Of a DNA stretch of 64,000 nucleotides, positions 1 through 7,747 are shown one piece after another. The notes beneath the pieces were generated by a model. It did not search any database. It saw only the letters and a list, made by a program, of their open reading frames with translations, and was not told the DNA's origin. The position numbers and the translations under genes were made by a program. Location: positions 1-64,000 of the forward strand of contig LJHT01000105.1 of NCBI GenBank assembly GCA_001295905.1, read 5' to 3'. Positions within the stretch are counted from its first letter, which is position 1; each line of letters opens with the position of its first letter. The DNA comes from a beta proteobacterium AAP51. GTDB taxonomy: Bacteria; Pseudomonadota; Gammaproteobacteria; Burkholderiales; Burkholderiaceae_C.

Positions 1-1500
1 GCGCTGCCGCCGCCGGCGGTGCAGCGCCGCGTGGGCGCCCTGGTGCTGGGCGGCGGCGTGGCCGGCCTTGCGGCGGCGCGCGCGCTGCGCCAGCAAGGCG
101 TGCAAGACCTGCACCTGCTGGAGCTGGAAGACAGCCCCGGTGGCAACAGCCGCGGCCATCAACTCGGCGGCATGGCCTGCCCGCTGGGCGCGCACTACCT
201 GCCGCTGCCGGGCCCGCAGGCCCACGAGGTGAGCCAGTGGCTGCACGAGCTGGGTCTGCTGCGCCACGAACTCGGCCGCACGGTGGCCGATGAGCGCCAC
301 CTCTGCCACAGCCCGCAGGAGCGGCTGTTCTTCGAAGGCGCGTGGGTCGAAGGCCTGCTGCCGCCCGTGGCGCCGGGCTCGGCCAGCGCACGCCAGATGC
401 AGGCCTTCGCGCGTGACGTGGCGGCGGCTCGCACGCAGGGCGCCGGCACCGCGAAGCAGCGCGGCGCCCCGGCCTTCGCACTCCCCGCGCACCGCAGCGC
501 CTGGGGCCCGCTGCAGGCCACACTGGACGCACAGACCTTCGCCCAATGGCTGGATGCCCGTGGCCATACCCATCCCCACCTGCGCTGGTACCTCGGCTAC
601 TGCTGCCGCGACGAATACGGCGCCACGCCGGAAGAGGTGTCGGCCTGGGCCGGCCTGCACTACTTCGGCAGCCGTCACGGCTTCCACGCGCCGGGCGATG
701 CCGACCTGGCGGCCGGCCCAGGCGCTGAAGAAGACCGCGAGGCCGTCTTCACCTGGCCCGAAGGCAACGCCTGGCTGACGCAGCGCCTGGCCGCGCCGCT
801 GGGCGAACAGCTGCACGGCGGCATGACGGTGCTGCGCGTCACCGAAGGCCGGCATGCGGTGCAGGTGCTGGCCTGGAACGAAGCGGCCCAGCACCTGGAA
901 AGCTGGCAGGCGCCGCGCGTGGTGCTGGCCCTGCCGCTGTTCGTGGCCGCGCGCGTGCTCGAAAGCCCGCCGCCGGCGCTGCGCGAGGCTGCCGCCTTGC
1001 TGACCTACGCCCCTTGGCTGGTGGCCAACCTGCAGCTCGATGCCCCGTTGCTGGACCGCCCCGGCGCCCCGCCTTCCTGGGACAACGTGCTCTACGGCGC
1101 GCAGGGCCTGGGCTATGTGGACGCCATGCACCAGAGCCTGCACCCCGTGCCCGGGGCCACGGTGCTGACGGCCTACCACGCGCTGCCGCGCAGCGAGCGT
1201 GCCGCGCTGCTGGCCGATGCACCCGAACCCTGGGCCCAGCGCGTGCTGGCCGAGCTGCGCACCGCCCACCCCGACATCCACCGCCGCGTGCAGCGCATCG
1301 ACCTCATGCGCTGGGGCCACGCCATGGCCATTCCCACGCCCGGCCTGCAGCGCCACCCGGCCTTGCAGGCCCTGCGCAGCCACGGCCGGCGCGGCGGCAG
1401 CCAGGCCGCCGGCCGCCTGCGTTTTGCGCACGCCGACCTCGCGGGCTACTCGGTGTTCGAAGAAGCCTTCACGGCCGGCACCGAGGCTGCGCTAGCCTAG
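1..1500 (+). CDS. FAD/NAD(P)-binding amine-oxidase-like oxidoreductase (5' partial)
   Basis: The reading frame is open from base 1 and a GTG at 19 is only an internal candidate, so the gene probably begins upstream of the window. The visible protein opens with a dinucleotide-binding Rossmann motif (VLGGGVAGLAAARAL), followed by a second FAD contact (LELEDSPGGNSRG). It ends with the short FAD-binding block typical of amine-oxidase/phytoene-desaturase-like flavoproteins (LAGYSVFEEAF). This supports a soluble or peripheral flavin-dependent oxidoreductase. The substrate cannot be read from sequence. From memory, similar proteins in Burkholderiales lie beside polyamine-biosynthesis-like genes, but those would be outside the window. 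An aldo/keto reductase follows after 35 bases on the same strand, so co-transcription is possible. Confidence 0.8.
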   Translation, partial: ALPPPAVQRRVGALVLGGGVAGLAAARALRQQGVQDLHLLELEDSPGGNSRGHQLGGMACPLGAHYLPLPGPQAHEVSQWLHELGLLRHELGRTVADERHLCHSPQERLFFEGAWVEGLLPPVAPGSASARQMQAFARDVAAARTQGAGTAKQRGAPAFALPAHRSAWGPLQATLDAQTFAQWLDARGHTHPHLRWYLGYCCRDEYGATPEEVSAWAGLHYFGSRHGFHAPGDADLAAGPGAEEDREAVFTWPEGNAWLTQRLAAPLGEQLHGGMTVLRVTEGRHAVQVLAWNEAAQHLESWQAPRVVLALPLFVAARVLESPPPALREAAALLTYAPWLVANLQLDAPLLDRPGAPPSWDNVLYGAQGLGYVDAMHQSLHPVPGATVLTAYHALPRSERAALLADAPEPWAQRVLAELRTAHPDIHRRVQRIDLMRWGHAMAIPTPGLQRHPALQALRSHGRRGGSQAAGRLRFAHADLAGYSVFEEAFTAGTEAALA

Positions 1501-1535
1501 GCGGCTTTCCCTCACACACACAAAAGGCCAACGCC

Positions 1536-2516
1536 ATGCAATACCGCCACCTCGGCCGTTCGGGCCTGCGCGTCAGCACCCTCTCGCTCGGCTCCTGGGT
1601 CACGTACCACAACCAGGTGGACACCGGCCAGGCGAAGGAGATGATGGCCGCTGCGTATGACGCCGGCGTCAACTTCTTCGACAACGCCGAGGTCTACGCC
1701 GGCGGCCACAGCGAAACCATCATGGGCCAGGCGCTGCAGGCCCTGGGCTGGCCGCGCCTGAACTACATCGTCAGCACCAAGTTCTTCTGGGGGCTGGACC
1801 GCGACGGCGATGCCATCAACCGCAAGGACACGCTGAACCGCAAATACCTGATGCAGGCCATCGACGGCAGCTTGCAGCGCTTCGGGCTCGATTTCATCGA
1901 CCTCGTCTACTGCCACCGGCCCGACCCTCACACGCCGCTGGAAGAAACCGTGCGCGCCATGAACGACATCATCGTGCAGGGCAAGGCGCTGTACTGGGGC
2001 ACCAGCGAATGGAGCGCGGCCGACATCGCCGCGGCCTGGCACATCGCCCACCAGAACGGTTGGCACAAGCCGCTGATGGAGCAGCCGCAGTACCACCTGT
2101 TCCACCGCCGCCGCGTCGAGCAGGAATACGCCCGCCTCTATGAAGACACCGGCCTGGGCCTCACCACCTGGAGCCCGCTGGCCAGCGGCCTGCTCACCGG
2201 CAAGTACCGCAGCGGCATTCCCGAAGGCAGCCGCGGCGCGCTGGAGAACATGGCCTTCCTTCGCGACGGCCTGCTCGATGCGAAGAAAAACGCCGCCGTC
2301 GCCGCGCTGGAACCCATCGCGGCCGAGGTGGGCGCCACGCTGGCGCAGCTGGCGCTGGCCTGGGTGGCGAAAAACCCGCGCGTCAGCACCGTCATCACCG
2401 GCGCTTCGCGGGTGGAACAGCTGCAGGCCAACCTGGGCGCGCTGGCTGTCCTGGACAAGCTGACGCCCGAGGTGATGGCCCGCATCGACGCGCTCACCGC
2501 CCCGCTGGCCGGCTGA
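1536..2516 (+). CDS. Aldo/keto reductase (Kv-beta-like family)
   Basis: A 326-residue NADPH-dependent aldo/keto reductase, soluble, (alpha/beta)8 barrel. The catalytic tetrad is visible: Asp and Tyr in FFDNAEVYAGG, Lys in VSTKFFWG and His in YCHRPDP. The C-terminal cofactor-binding segment is present (STVITGASRVEQLQANLGAL). Length and spacing match the potassium-channel beta-subunit/YghZ-like branch. The start is the ATG at 1536 because MQYRHLGRSGLRVS is the canonical N-terminus; the open frame further upstream overlaps the preceding gene and reads as low-complexity shadow. It lies 35 bases downstream of the flavin oxidoreductase. The physiological aldehyde or ketone substrate is unknown. Confidence 0.9.
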   Translation: MQYRHLGRSGLRVSTLSLGSWVTYHNQVDTGQAKEMMAAAYDAGVNFFDNAEVYAGGHSETIMGQALQALGWPRLNYIVSTKFFWGLDRDGDAINRKDTLNRKYLMQAIDGSLQRFGLDFIDLVYCHRPDPHTPLEETVRAMNDIIVQGKALYWGTSEWSAADIAAAWHIAHQNGWHKPLMEQPQYHLFHRRRVEQEYARLYEDTGLGLTTWSPLASGLLTGKYRSGIPEGSRGALENMAFLRDGLLDAKKNAAVAALEPIAAEVGATLAQLALAWVAKNPRVSTVITGASRVEQLQANLGALAVLDKLTPEVMARIDALTAPLAG

Positions 2517-2574
2517 GCCCGCGTCGGACGCGCCGGGGGTTTGCGCGGCGTCAATTCATGGCCCGAACGGAGGC

Positions 2575-2601
2575 TCAAGTTTCGGCTTGTCGTGCCGACC
2601 C
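2575..2601 (+). promoter_or_regulatory. Sigma-28 (FliA) type promoter of the PAS chemoreceptor gene
   Basis: TCAAGTTT (2575-2582), an 11-base spacer, then GCCGACCC (2594-2601). This fits the enterobacterial FliA consensus TAAAGTTT-N11-GCCGATAA closely and lies about 100 bases before the chemoreceptor start. A second TCAAGTTT occurs at about 2628-2635 with GCCGA only 5 bases later, so that copy has wrong spacing unless a weaker -10 is used. It places the receptor in the late flagellar/chemotaxis regulon. Confidence 0.6.
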
Positions 2602-2699
2602 ACCCCCGCTGCGGCGGGGCGGTGCGCTCAAGTTTTCCGCGCCGAGGGCGTAGACAGGGGTTCAACAACCGCAAACACCCGCACACGGGTGCCCCCGTC

Positions 2700-4547
2700 A
2701 TGCGTAGCAACCTGCCCGTCAGCCAGCGCGAGTACAGCTTCCCGGCCGACCAGACCCTGGTTTCCGTCACCGACCTGAAGGGCCGCATCGTCTACTGCAA
2801 CCCGCCTTTCGTGGCGGTGAGCGGCTTCTCGCGTGAAGAGCTGATGGGCCAGCCGCACAACCTGGTGCGCCACCCCGACATGCCGGAAGAAGCCTTCCGC
2901 GACATGTGGGCCACCATCGAAAGCGGCAAGCCCTGGTCGGCGCTGGTGAAGAACCGCCGCAAGAACGGCGACCACTACTGGGTGCACGCCAACGCCACCC
3001 CCATGCAGCGCGACGGCCAGACCGTGGGCTACCTCTCGGTGCGCCGCGCCGTCAGCGCCGAGCGCGTGGCCCAGGCCGAACAGTTGTACGCCCGCATGCG
3101 GGAAGAAGCCGCCAGCGGCCGCGTGCGCCTGGGCCTGCACGAAGGCGCGCTGGTGCGTCGCGACGCCTGGGGCCGCGCCACGCAGGCCGCCAACAACACC
3201 TTGCAGCGCGTGGGCCTGCACGGCGCCCTGGCCGTGGCCGCCGTGCTGGGCGGCGCGGTGGTGGCCAGCTTCACGTCGGCAGCGGTGTGGGTGCCCGTGG
3301 CCGTGGTGCTGGCGCTGGCGGCCCAGGCCGTGCAGCGCCGCGTGGTGGAAGCGCCGCTGCGCAGCGTGCTGGCCGATACCCGCCAGCTCGCCGCCGGCGA
3401 CCTGACGCACGACGTGGCCGTGGACGCCAGCGGCCTGACCGGCGAGCTGCAAGGCGCGCTGGCGCAGCTGTCGGTGAACCTGCGCACCGTCATCGGTGAC
3501 GTGCACACCGAAGCCGAGAGCCTGCGCACCGCCGTGGCCGAGATTGCCGCCGGCAACCAGGACCTCTCGTCCCGCACCGAGGCCCAGGCCAGCAGCCTGG
3601 AAGAAACCGCGGCGTCGATGGAGCAGATCAACGGCACCGTGAAGCAGAGCGCTGCCTCGGCCAACGAGGGCGCGCGGCTGGCCGAAGAAGCCGCCAGCGT
3701 CGCCGGCCACAGCCACGAAGCCGTGATGGGCGTGGTGCAGGCGATGGAGGGCATCACCGAGTCGTCGCGCCGCATCGGCGACATCATCCACACCATCGAG
3801 GGCGTGGCCTTCCAGACCAACATCCTGGCGCTGAACGCGGCCGTGGAAGCTGCGCGGGCCGGCGAGGCCGGCCGCGGCTTCGCGGTGGTGGCTTCCGAAG
3901 TGCGCAGCCTGGCGCAGCGCACCGCCGAGGCCGCGCGCGAGATCAAGCAGCTCATCACCGCCAGCAGCGAACGCGTGGAAGCCGGCAGCCGGCAAACCCA
4001 GCAGGCGCAGGCGCGCATGCAGGAGGTGCTGCAGAGCGTGGCCCAGGTGAGCACGCTGCTGGGCGAGGTGAGCACCGCCGCGCAGGAACAGCAGCAGGGC
4101 GTGAGCCAGGTGAACGAGGCCGTGACGCACATGGACGGCATCACGCAGCAGAACGCCGCCATGGTGGAAGAGCTGGCCGCCGCCGCCCAGGCGCTGAACG
4201 GCCAGGTGCAGACCGTGAACCAGACGCTGCGCCTGTTCAGGCTGCGCGCCGGCGAGGCCAGCATCGCCGAAGGCGATGCGGTGGCGCTGCGCAAGGAGCA
4301 TCGGGCCTCTGCCTCGGCCCCTGTCTCGGCGCCTGCACCCACACCCCAGCCGAAGCCGACATCGACGATGAAGTCGACATCGAAGCCGACATCGAAGCCC
4401 ACGCCGAAGCCCACGCCGAAGCCCGTGGCTGCCCCACGCGCGGCAGCGGCCCCACGGCCCAGCGCCGCCTCGACCAGCCGGCCAGCCCCGGCGCCCACCC
4501 CCGCCACCGCAACGGCCGGCGGCGACGACGACTGGGCCAGCTTCTAA
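2700..4547 (+). CDS. Aer-like methyl-accepting chemotaxis protein with PAS sensor
   Basis: A 615-residue receptor. Residues about 20-125 form an Aer-type PAS domain (IVYCNPPF, SGFSREELMGQPHN, RHPDMPEEAF), expected from Aer to bind FAD and sense redox/oxygen. A hydrophobic stretch at about 170-215 anchors it, with a HAMP-like linker, then a long MCP coiled coil with the conserved hairpin tip (FQTNILALNAAVEAARAGEAGRGFAVVASEVR region). No periplasmic domain is visible, as in Aer. After a Lys/Pro/Thr and Ala/Pro-rich linker the protein ends GGDDDWASF. The final WASF resembles the xWxxF pentapeptide that tethers CheR/CheB in Tar/Tsr. The ATG at 2700 is chosen because the PAS domain follows directly and a sigma-28 promoter lies upstream; the open frame extends back to 2541. 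Confidence 0.92.
   Translation: MRSNLPVSQREYSFPADQTLVSVTDLKGRIVYCNPPFVAVSGFSREELMGQPHNLVRHPDMPEEAFRDMWATIESGKPWSALVKNRRKNGDHYWVHANATPMQRDGQTVGYLSVRRAVSAERVAQAEQLYARMREEAASGRVRLGLHEGALVRRDAWGRATQAANNTLQRVGLHGALAVAAVLGGAVVASFTSAAVWVPVAVVLALAAQAVQRRVVEAPLRSVLADTRQLAAGDLTHDVAVDASGLTGELQGALAQLSVNLRTVIGDVHTEAESLRTAVAEIAAGNQDLSSRTEAQASSLEETAASMEQINGTVKQSAASANEGARLAEEAASVAGHSHEAVMGVVQAMEGITESSRRIGDIIHTIEGVAFQTNILALNAAVEAARAGEAGRGFAVVASEVRSLAQRTAEAAREIKQLITASSERVEAGSRQTQQAQARMQEVLQSVAQVSTLLGEVSTAAQEQQQGVSQVNEAVTHMDGITQQNAAMVEELAAAAQALNGQVQTVNQTLRLFRLRAGEASIAEGDAVALRKEHRASASAPVSAPAPTPQPKPTSTMKSTSKPTSKPTPKPTPKPVAAPRAAAAPRPSAASTSRPAPAPTPATATAGGDDDWASF
4350..4426. repeat. Imperfect 12-bp tandem repeat coding KPTSKPTPKP linker
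   Basis: Short tandem units of the type AAGCC(G/C)AC(A/G)(T/C)CG within the receptor gene. They encode a Lys-Pro-Thr/Ser-rich flexible linker between the signalling domain and the C-terminal tether. The array may vary in copy number between strains. Confidence 0.6.
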
Positions 4548-4574
4548 GCCGCCCGAGGCCCGCTCCCGCGCGCT

Positions 4575-5519
4575 TCAGGCCGGCAGCAGCTGTTCGCGCT
4601 TGCGGGTGTTCGGCAGGCCCACGCGCTGCGTCCAGTCGATCACCTCCAGCCGGCCGTCGGGGTGCTCCACCAGGGCCGTGAGGCTTTCCACCCAGTCGCC
4701 GTCGTTGCAGTAGAGAACGCCGTCGATCATGCGCATCTCGGCATGGTGGATGTGCCCGCACACCACGCCGTGCACGCCGCGGGCGCGCGCTTCACGCGCC
4801 ACGGCTTCCTCGAAATCGCCCACGTAGCTGACGGCGCGCTTGACCTTCAACTTCAGGTACTTCGACAGGCTCCAGTACGGCAGCCCCAGCCGCGCGCGCA
4901 GTGAATTGAAGTGGCGGTTGATGCGCAGCGTGAGTTCGTAGGCCCAGTCGCCCACATAGGCCAGCCACTTCGCGCACTGGATGACGCCGTCGAAGAGGTC
5001 GCCGTGCGTCACCCAGAGCTGGCGGCCGTCGGCGGTGGTGTGGATATGGTCTTCCACCACGTCCACGCCGCCGAAGTTGTGGCCCAGGTACTTGCGCGCG
5101 AACTCGTCGTGGTTGCCGGGCACGAAGATCACTCGCGTGCCCTTGCGCGCCTTGCGCAGCACCTTCTGCACCACGTCGTTGTGCGCCTGGGGCCAGAACC
5201 ACTGCCGGCGCAGCTGCCAGCCGTCGATGATGTCGCCCACCAGGAACAGCGTCTCGCATTCCACGTGGCGCAGGAAGTGCAGCAGCGCCTGCGCCTGGCA
5301 GCCCGGCGTGCCCAGGTGCACGTCGCTGATCCACACCGTGCGCAGCTTCAGCGGTGCGCCCGTGCCGGTCTCGGGGCCGGGCTCGTCACCCAACTCGGCC
5401 CAGGCCGGGCCGGTGGGCGCGCCTGGCAAGCCCGGCAGCGTGGGCAGCACAGGCAGGGGGGGCAGTGCATCGCGTCGCATCAGGGTCCTCATGGTTGCGG
5501 GTCTGTGCGACGCGGGCAT
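4575..5519 (-). CDS. plcP: PlcP-type metallophosphoesterase (phospholipase C of lipid remodelling)
   Basis: A 314-residue calcineurin-like phosphoesterase. All metal-binding blocks are present: SDVHLG, GDIIDGW, GNHDE, THGD and GHIHH. The segments WFWPQAHNDVVQKVLRKARKGT and NDGDWVESLTALVEH resemble, as I remember it, the Sinorhizobium/marine PlcP family. PlcP removes the head group of phosphatidylcholine or phosphatidylethanolamine under phosphate starvation, leaving diacylglycerol for glycolipid synthesis. LpxH (UDP-diacylglucosamine hydrolase) is the alternative name such proteins often receive. It is the last gene of a leftward operon behind a diacylglycerol glycosyltransferase and a decarboxylase, which favours lipid remodelling. 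The first 50 residues are a Pro-rich non-conserved extension; ATGs at 5492 and 5480 are alternative starts. Confidence 0.8.
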   Translation of the reverse strand: MPASHRPATMRTLMRRDALPPLPVLPTLPGLPGAPTGPAWAELGDEPGPETGTGAPLKLRTVWISDVHLGTPGCQAQALLHFLRHVECETLFLVGDIIDGWQLRRQWFWPQAHNDVVQKVLRKARKGTRVIFVPGNHDEFARKYLGHNFGGVDVVEDHIHTTADGRQLWVTHGDLFDGVIQCAKWLAYVGDWAYELTLRINRHFNSLRARLGLPYWSLSKYLKLKVKRAVSYVGDFEEAVAREARARGVHGVVCGHIHHAEMRMIDGVLYCNDGDWVESLTALVEHPDGRLEVIDWTQRVGLPNTRKREQLLPA

Positions 5520-5531
5520 GACGGGCCGGCG

Positions 5532-6689
5532 TCAGGCCGGTGACGCCACACGCTCCATGTGGCGCAGCGGCTGCTGCGCCTGCACGATGCCCTGCAGGAT
5601 CTGCGGCACCTCGAAGACCGCGCGGTTGTGCAGGCGCGCCACGTTCGCGCGGTGCTGCGGCAGCCGGGCCACCAGCTCGTGCACGGCCTCGGGCACTTCG
5701 CGGAAGCTGCGCTTGACCACGCCCAGGCCGTGCTGCTGCACCCAATCGGTGTTCCAGCGCTCCTGCGGCATGGTCGAGGCGTTGCGCGTGACGATGACCG
5801 GCAGGCCCTGCTGCACCGCTTCGCTCAGGCTGCCGGGGCCGGGCTTGCCGATGAAGAAGTCGGCGCACTGCATCCAGCGCGCCACCTCGGTGGTGTAGCC
5901 CACCACCACGCGCGGCGCGCGGGCCGGCAGCGCGCGCAGCTCGGCGGCCAGGGCCTCGTTGCGGCCGCACATCAGCACCAGTGGCGTGTCGGGCAGCCGG
6001 GTGGCGATGCGCTTCATCACCTGCGAGCCCGTGCCGCCAAAGAGCACCAGGCCCGTGGGCGTGTGCGCGTCCAGCCCCACGGCCTGGCGCAGCGTGGTCT
6101 TGTCGGCGCTGGGCGGGGCGTAGAAGTCGGGGCGCAGGATCATGCCGCTGCTGCGGTGCACGCGCTCGGGCGCGAAGCCGGCGGCCAGGGCCTGCTGCGC
6201 GGCGTGCGCGGTGCCGCAAACCAGGTGCTGCTGCGTGCCCGGCTCCATCCAGAAGGCCGGCGGGTGGTCGGCCATGTCGGTGAGCACGGTGACGAAGGGC
6301 ACGCCGGGGCAGGCCAGGGCCAGGGCGTCGTGCAGCGCGCGGTTGAAGTTGGGAATGAGGCTCACCACCAGGTCGGGCGGGTTCGCCGCCCAGTGCCGTG
6401 CCAGCCGCTGCACCAGCGCGGGGTGGGCCAGGCGGATGCCAGCCTGCAGCAGCTTCAGCTCTTGCGCCAGGCCCCAGGTGAAGCCGGTGGCCAGGCGCTT
6501 GTTGTAGAGGTCTTCCGGCTCGATGCCGGTGAGGCGGCGGAACAGGCCGCCGGGGTCGAGCACCGCCGTCAGGTTCAGCTTGCGCACCTGCCAGGGCGAA
6601 CCCGCGCCGCCCATCACCTGCTCCAGCGCCTGCGCCGCGGCGCGGTGGCCGCCGCCGGCGTTGAACCACACCAGGTCGACGGTGGTCAT
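5532..6689 (-). CDS. MGDG-synthase-like (GT28) diacylglycerol glycosyltransferase
   Basis: A 385-residue GT-B glycosyltransferase of the MGDG synthase/UgtP/MurG type. The N-terminal block FNAGGGHRAAAQAL is the diacylglycerol/acceptor-side glycine loop. The C-terminal half has the nucleotide-sugar motifs LFGGTGSQVMKR and FFIGKPGPGSLSEAVQQGLPVIV. It probably transfers a hexose from UDP- or another NDP-sugar to diacylglycerol at the inner membrane. Its start overlaps the stop of the preceding decarboxylase gene (ATGA), which implies translational coupling. The PlcP gene follows after 12 bases. In the remodelling model PlcP supplies the diacylglycerol that this enzyme glycosylates. The sugar used cannot be read from sequence. 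Confidence 0.87.
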   Translation of the reverse strand: MTTVDLVWFNAGGGHRAAAQALEQVMGGAGSPWQVRKLNLTAVLDPGGLFRRLTGIEPEDLYNKRLATGFTWGLAQELKLLQAGIRLAHPALVQRLARHWAANPPDLVVSLIPNFNRALHDALALACPGVPFVTVLTDMADHPPAFWMEPGTQQHLVCGTAHAAQQALAAGFAPERVHRSSGMILRPDFYAPPSADKTTLRQAVGLDAHTPTGLVLFGGTGSQVMKRIATRLPDTPLVLMCGRNEALAAELRALPARAPRVVVGYTTEVARWMQCADFFIGKPGPGSLSEAVQQGLPVIVTRNASTMPQERWNTDWVQQHGLGVVKRSFREVPEAVHELVARLPQHRANVARLHNRAVFEVPQILQGIVQAQQPLRHMERVASPA

Positions 6690-7618
6690 GCGTGGGCGCC
6701 CTGTGAGGCGTGCGCGGCGTGTTCTGCGTCCGCTTCGTCCGCGGTGCGCATCTGCGAAGGCAGCCGCATCAGGGCCTGGCCCATCTGCACGCGGGTGCCT
6801 GTCGTCAGACCCTCCACCAGACGCACGCCCGGGGGAGCGAAGACGATGATCGTCGAGCCATGCTCGAACCAGCCGAGTTCCTGGCCCTTCGTCACCACGT
6901 GGTCGCAGGGCATCTGCGTGGGGCCCGGCCAGCGCAGGTGCAGCAGCACGTTCAGGAAGTGCAGCCGGATGCTGGCCACCAGGATGGCCGCCACCGGCAC
7001 CAGCGCCACTTCCAGCCCGCCCGGGCCCTGAAGGCGGATGCAGGCGCGTTCGTTGCGGCAGAACAGCGCGCGCACACGCTGCAGTGCGATGGGGTTCACG
7101 TTCCAGGTGTCGCCGGCGATGTAGCTCACGTGGCGGATGCGGCCGTCGCAAGGCGCATGGAAGCGGTGGTACATCGAAGACGTGAGGCGCAGCGTGAGGT
7201 AGCTGCCGCCCTCGAAGCGCGCGGCCTGCTCGGCGCTGCCGAACAGCTCGGCCAGCGCATAGGGCGAGCCCTTGGCCTGCAGCACCGTGCCGGCCTGCAC
7301 CACGCCATGCGCGCCCACGATGCCGTCGCAGGGGCTGGCCAGCACGTCGGGGCGCGGGTCGATGGTGCGCGCGCCGGGTTTCAGCTCGCGCGTGAAGCAG
7401 TCGTGCAGGCTGTCGAAATGCACCTTCTTCGCGTCACGCAAGTCCAGCTCGGTGAACAGGCGCCACACGGCGATGGAGGCGCGGCACACCCAGGGGTGGC
7501 GGATCTTGCTGAACCAGCCCATGAAGCGCGTGAGCGCGATGCGCGGCACGCGGTTGGTGAGCAGGAAGTTCAGGTCTTCCTGCAAGAGCAGGCGGTCACG
7601 CAGGGCGGCCAGATTCAT
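6686..7618 (-). CDS. psd: Phosphatidylserine decarboxylase homologue (pyruvoyl enzyme)
   Basis: A 310-residue PSD family protein. The body motif MYHRFHAPCDG carries the conserved active-site His. The self-cleavage Gly-Ser lies near residues 254-255 (bases about 6851-6859), where the chain splits and Ser becomes the pyruvoyl group. The tetrad reads HGST rather than the common LGST. The start is set at the ATG giving MNLAALRDRLLLQEDLNF; the frame stays open to 7693 without conserved sequence. It heads the leftward operon and overlaps the glycosyltransferase by 4 bases. From general knowledge, Burkholderiales usually keep housekeeping psd next to pssA, so this looks like a dedicated second copy. 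It may make phosphatidylethanolamine for remodelling or decarboxylate a different serine- or amino-acid-headed lipid. Confidence 0.85.
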   Translation of the reverse strand: MNLAALRDRLLLQEDLNFLLTNRVPRIALTRFMGWFSKIRHPWVCRASIAVWRLFTELDLRDAKKVHFDSLHDCFTRELKPGARTIDPRPDVLASPCDGIVGAHGVVQAGTVLQAKGSPYALAELFGSAEQAARFEGGSYLTLRLTSSMYHRFHAPCDGRIRHVSYIAGDTWNVNPIALQRVRALFCRNERACIRLQGPGGLEVALVPVAAILVASIRLHFLNVLLHLRWPGPTQMPCDHVVTKGQELGWFEHGSTIIVFAPPGVRLVEGLTTGTRVQMGQALMRLPSQMRTADEADAEHAAHASQGAHA

Positions 7619-7629
7619 GCCGTGATGCT

Positions 7630-7680
7630 GTGCAGGCCTGATGACGCGGCCGTGAAGCAGGCGCGTCGATGGTGTGACGG
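7630..7680. promoter_or_regulatory. Candidate tandem Pho-box array between psd and the aminotransferase
   Basis: Heptamers at exact 11-base steps: GTGCAGG (7630), ATGACGC (7641), GTGAAGC (7652), a poor unit (7663) and GTGACGG (7674). The inverse Pho-box half site is ATGACAG in 11-base tandem, so individual matches are 3-6 of 7. The same three heptamers (ATGACGC, GTGAAGC, GTGACGG) recur in the second divergent region near 10.1 kb. This intergenic region (7619-7747) must hold the promoters of both the psd operon and the aminotransferase gene. PhoB is an inference; another tandem-binding regulator is possible. Confidence 0.4.
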
Positions 7681-7747
7681 CCGGCGCCTTCATCAGCGTG
7701 TCAACTGCGTGGCCTACAAGCCGGTCTTCCCTTCACTGGCAGCCCTC

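Noticed and set aside
2628..4301. Long minus-strand open frame (557 codons) opposite the chemoreceptor gene
   Set aside because: It is antisense to conserved PAS and MCP domains; the His/Gly/Ala-rich translation is typical of GC-rich shadow frames.
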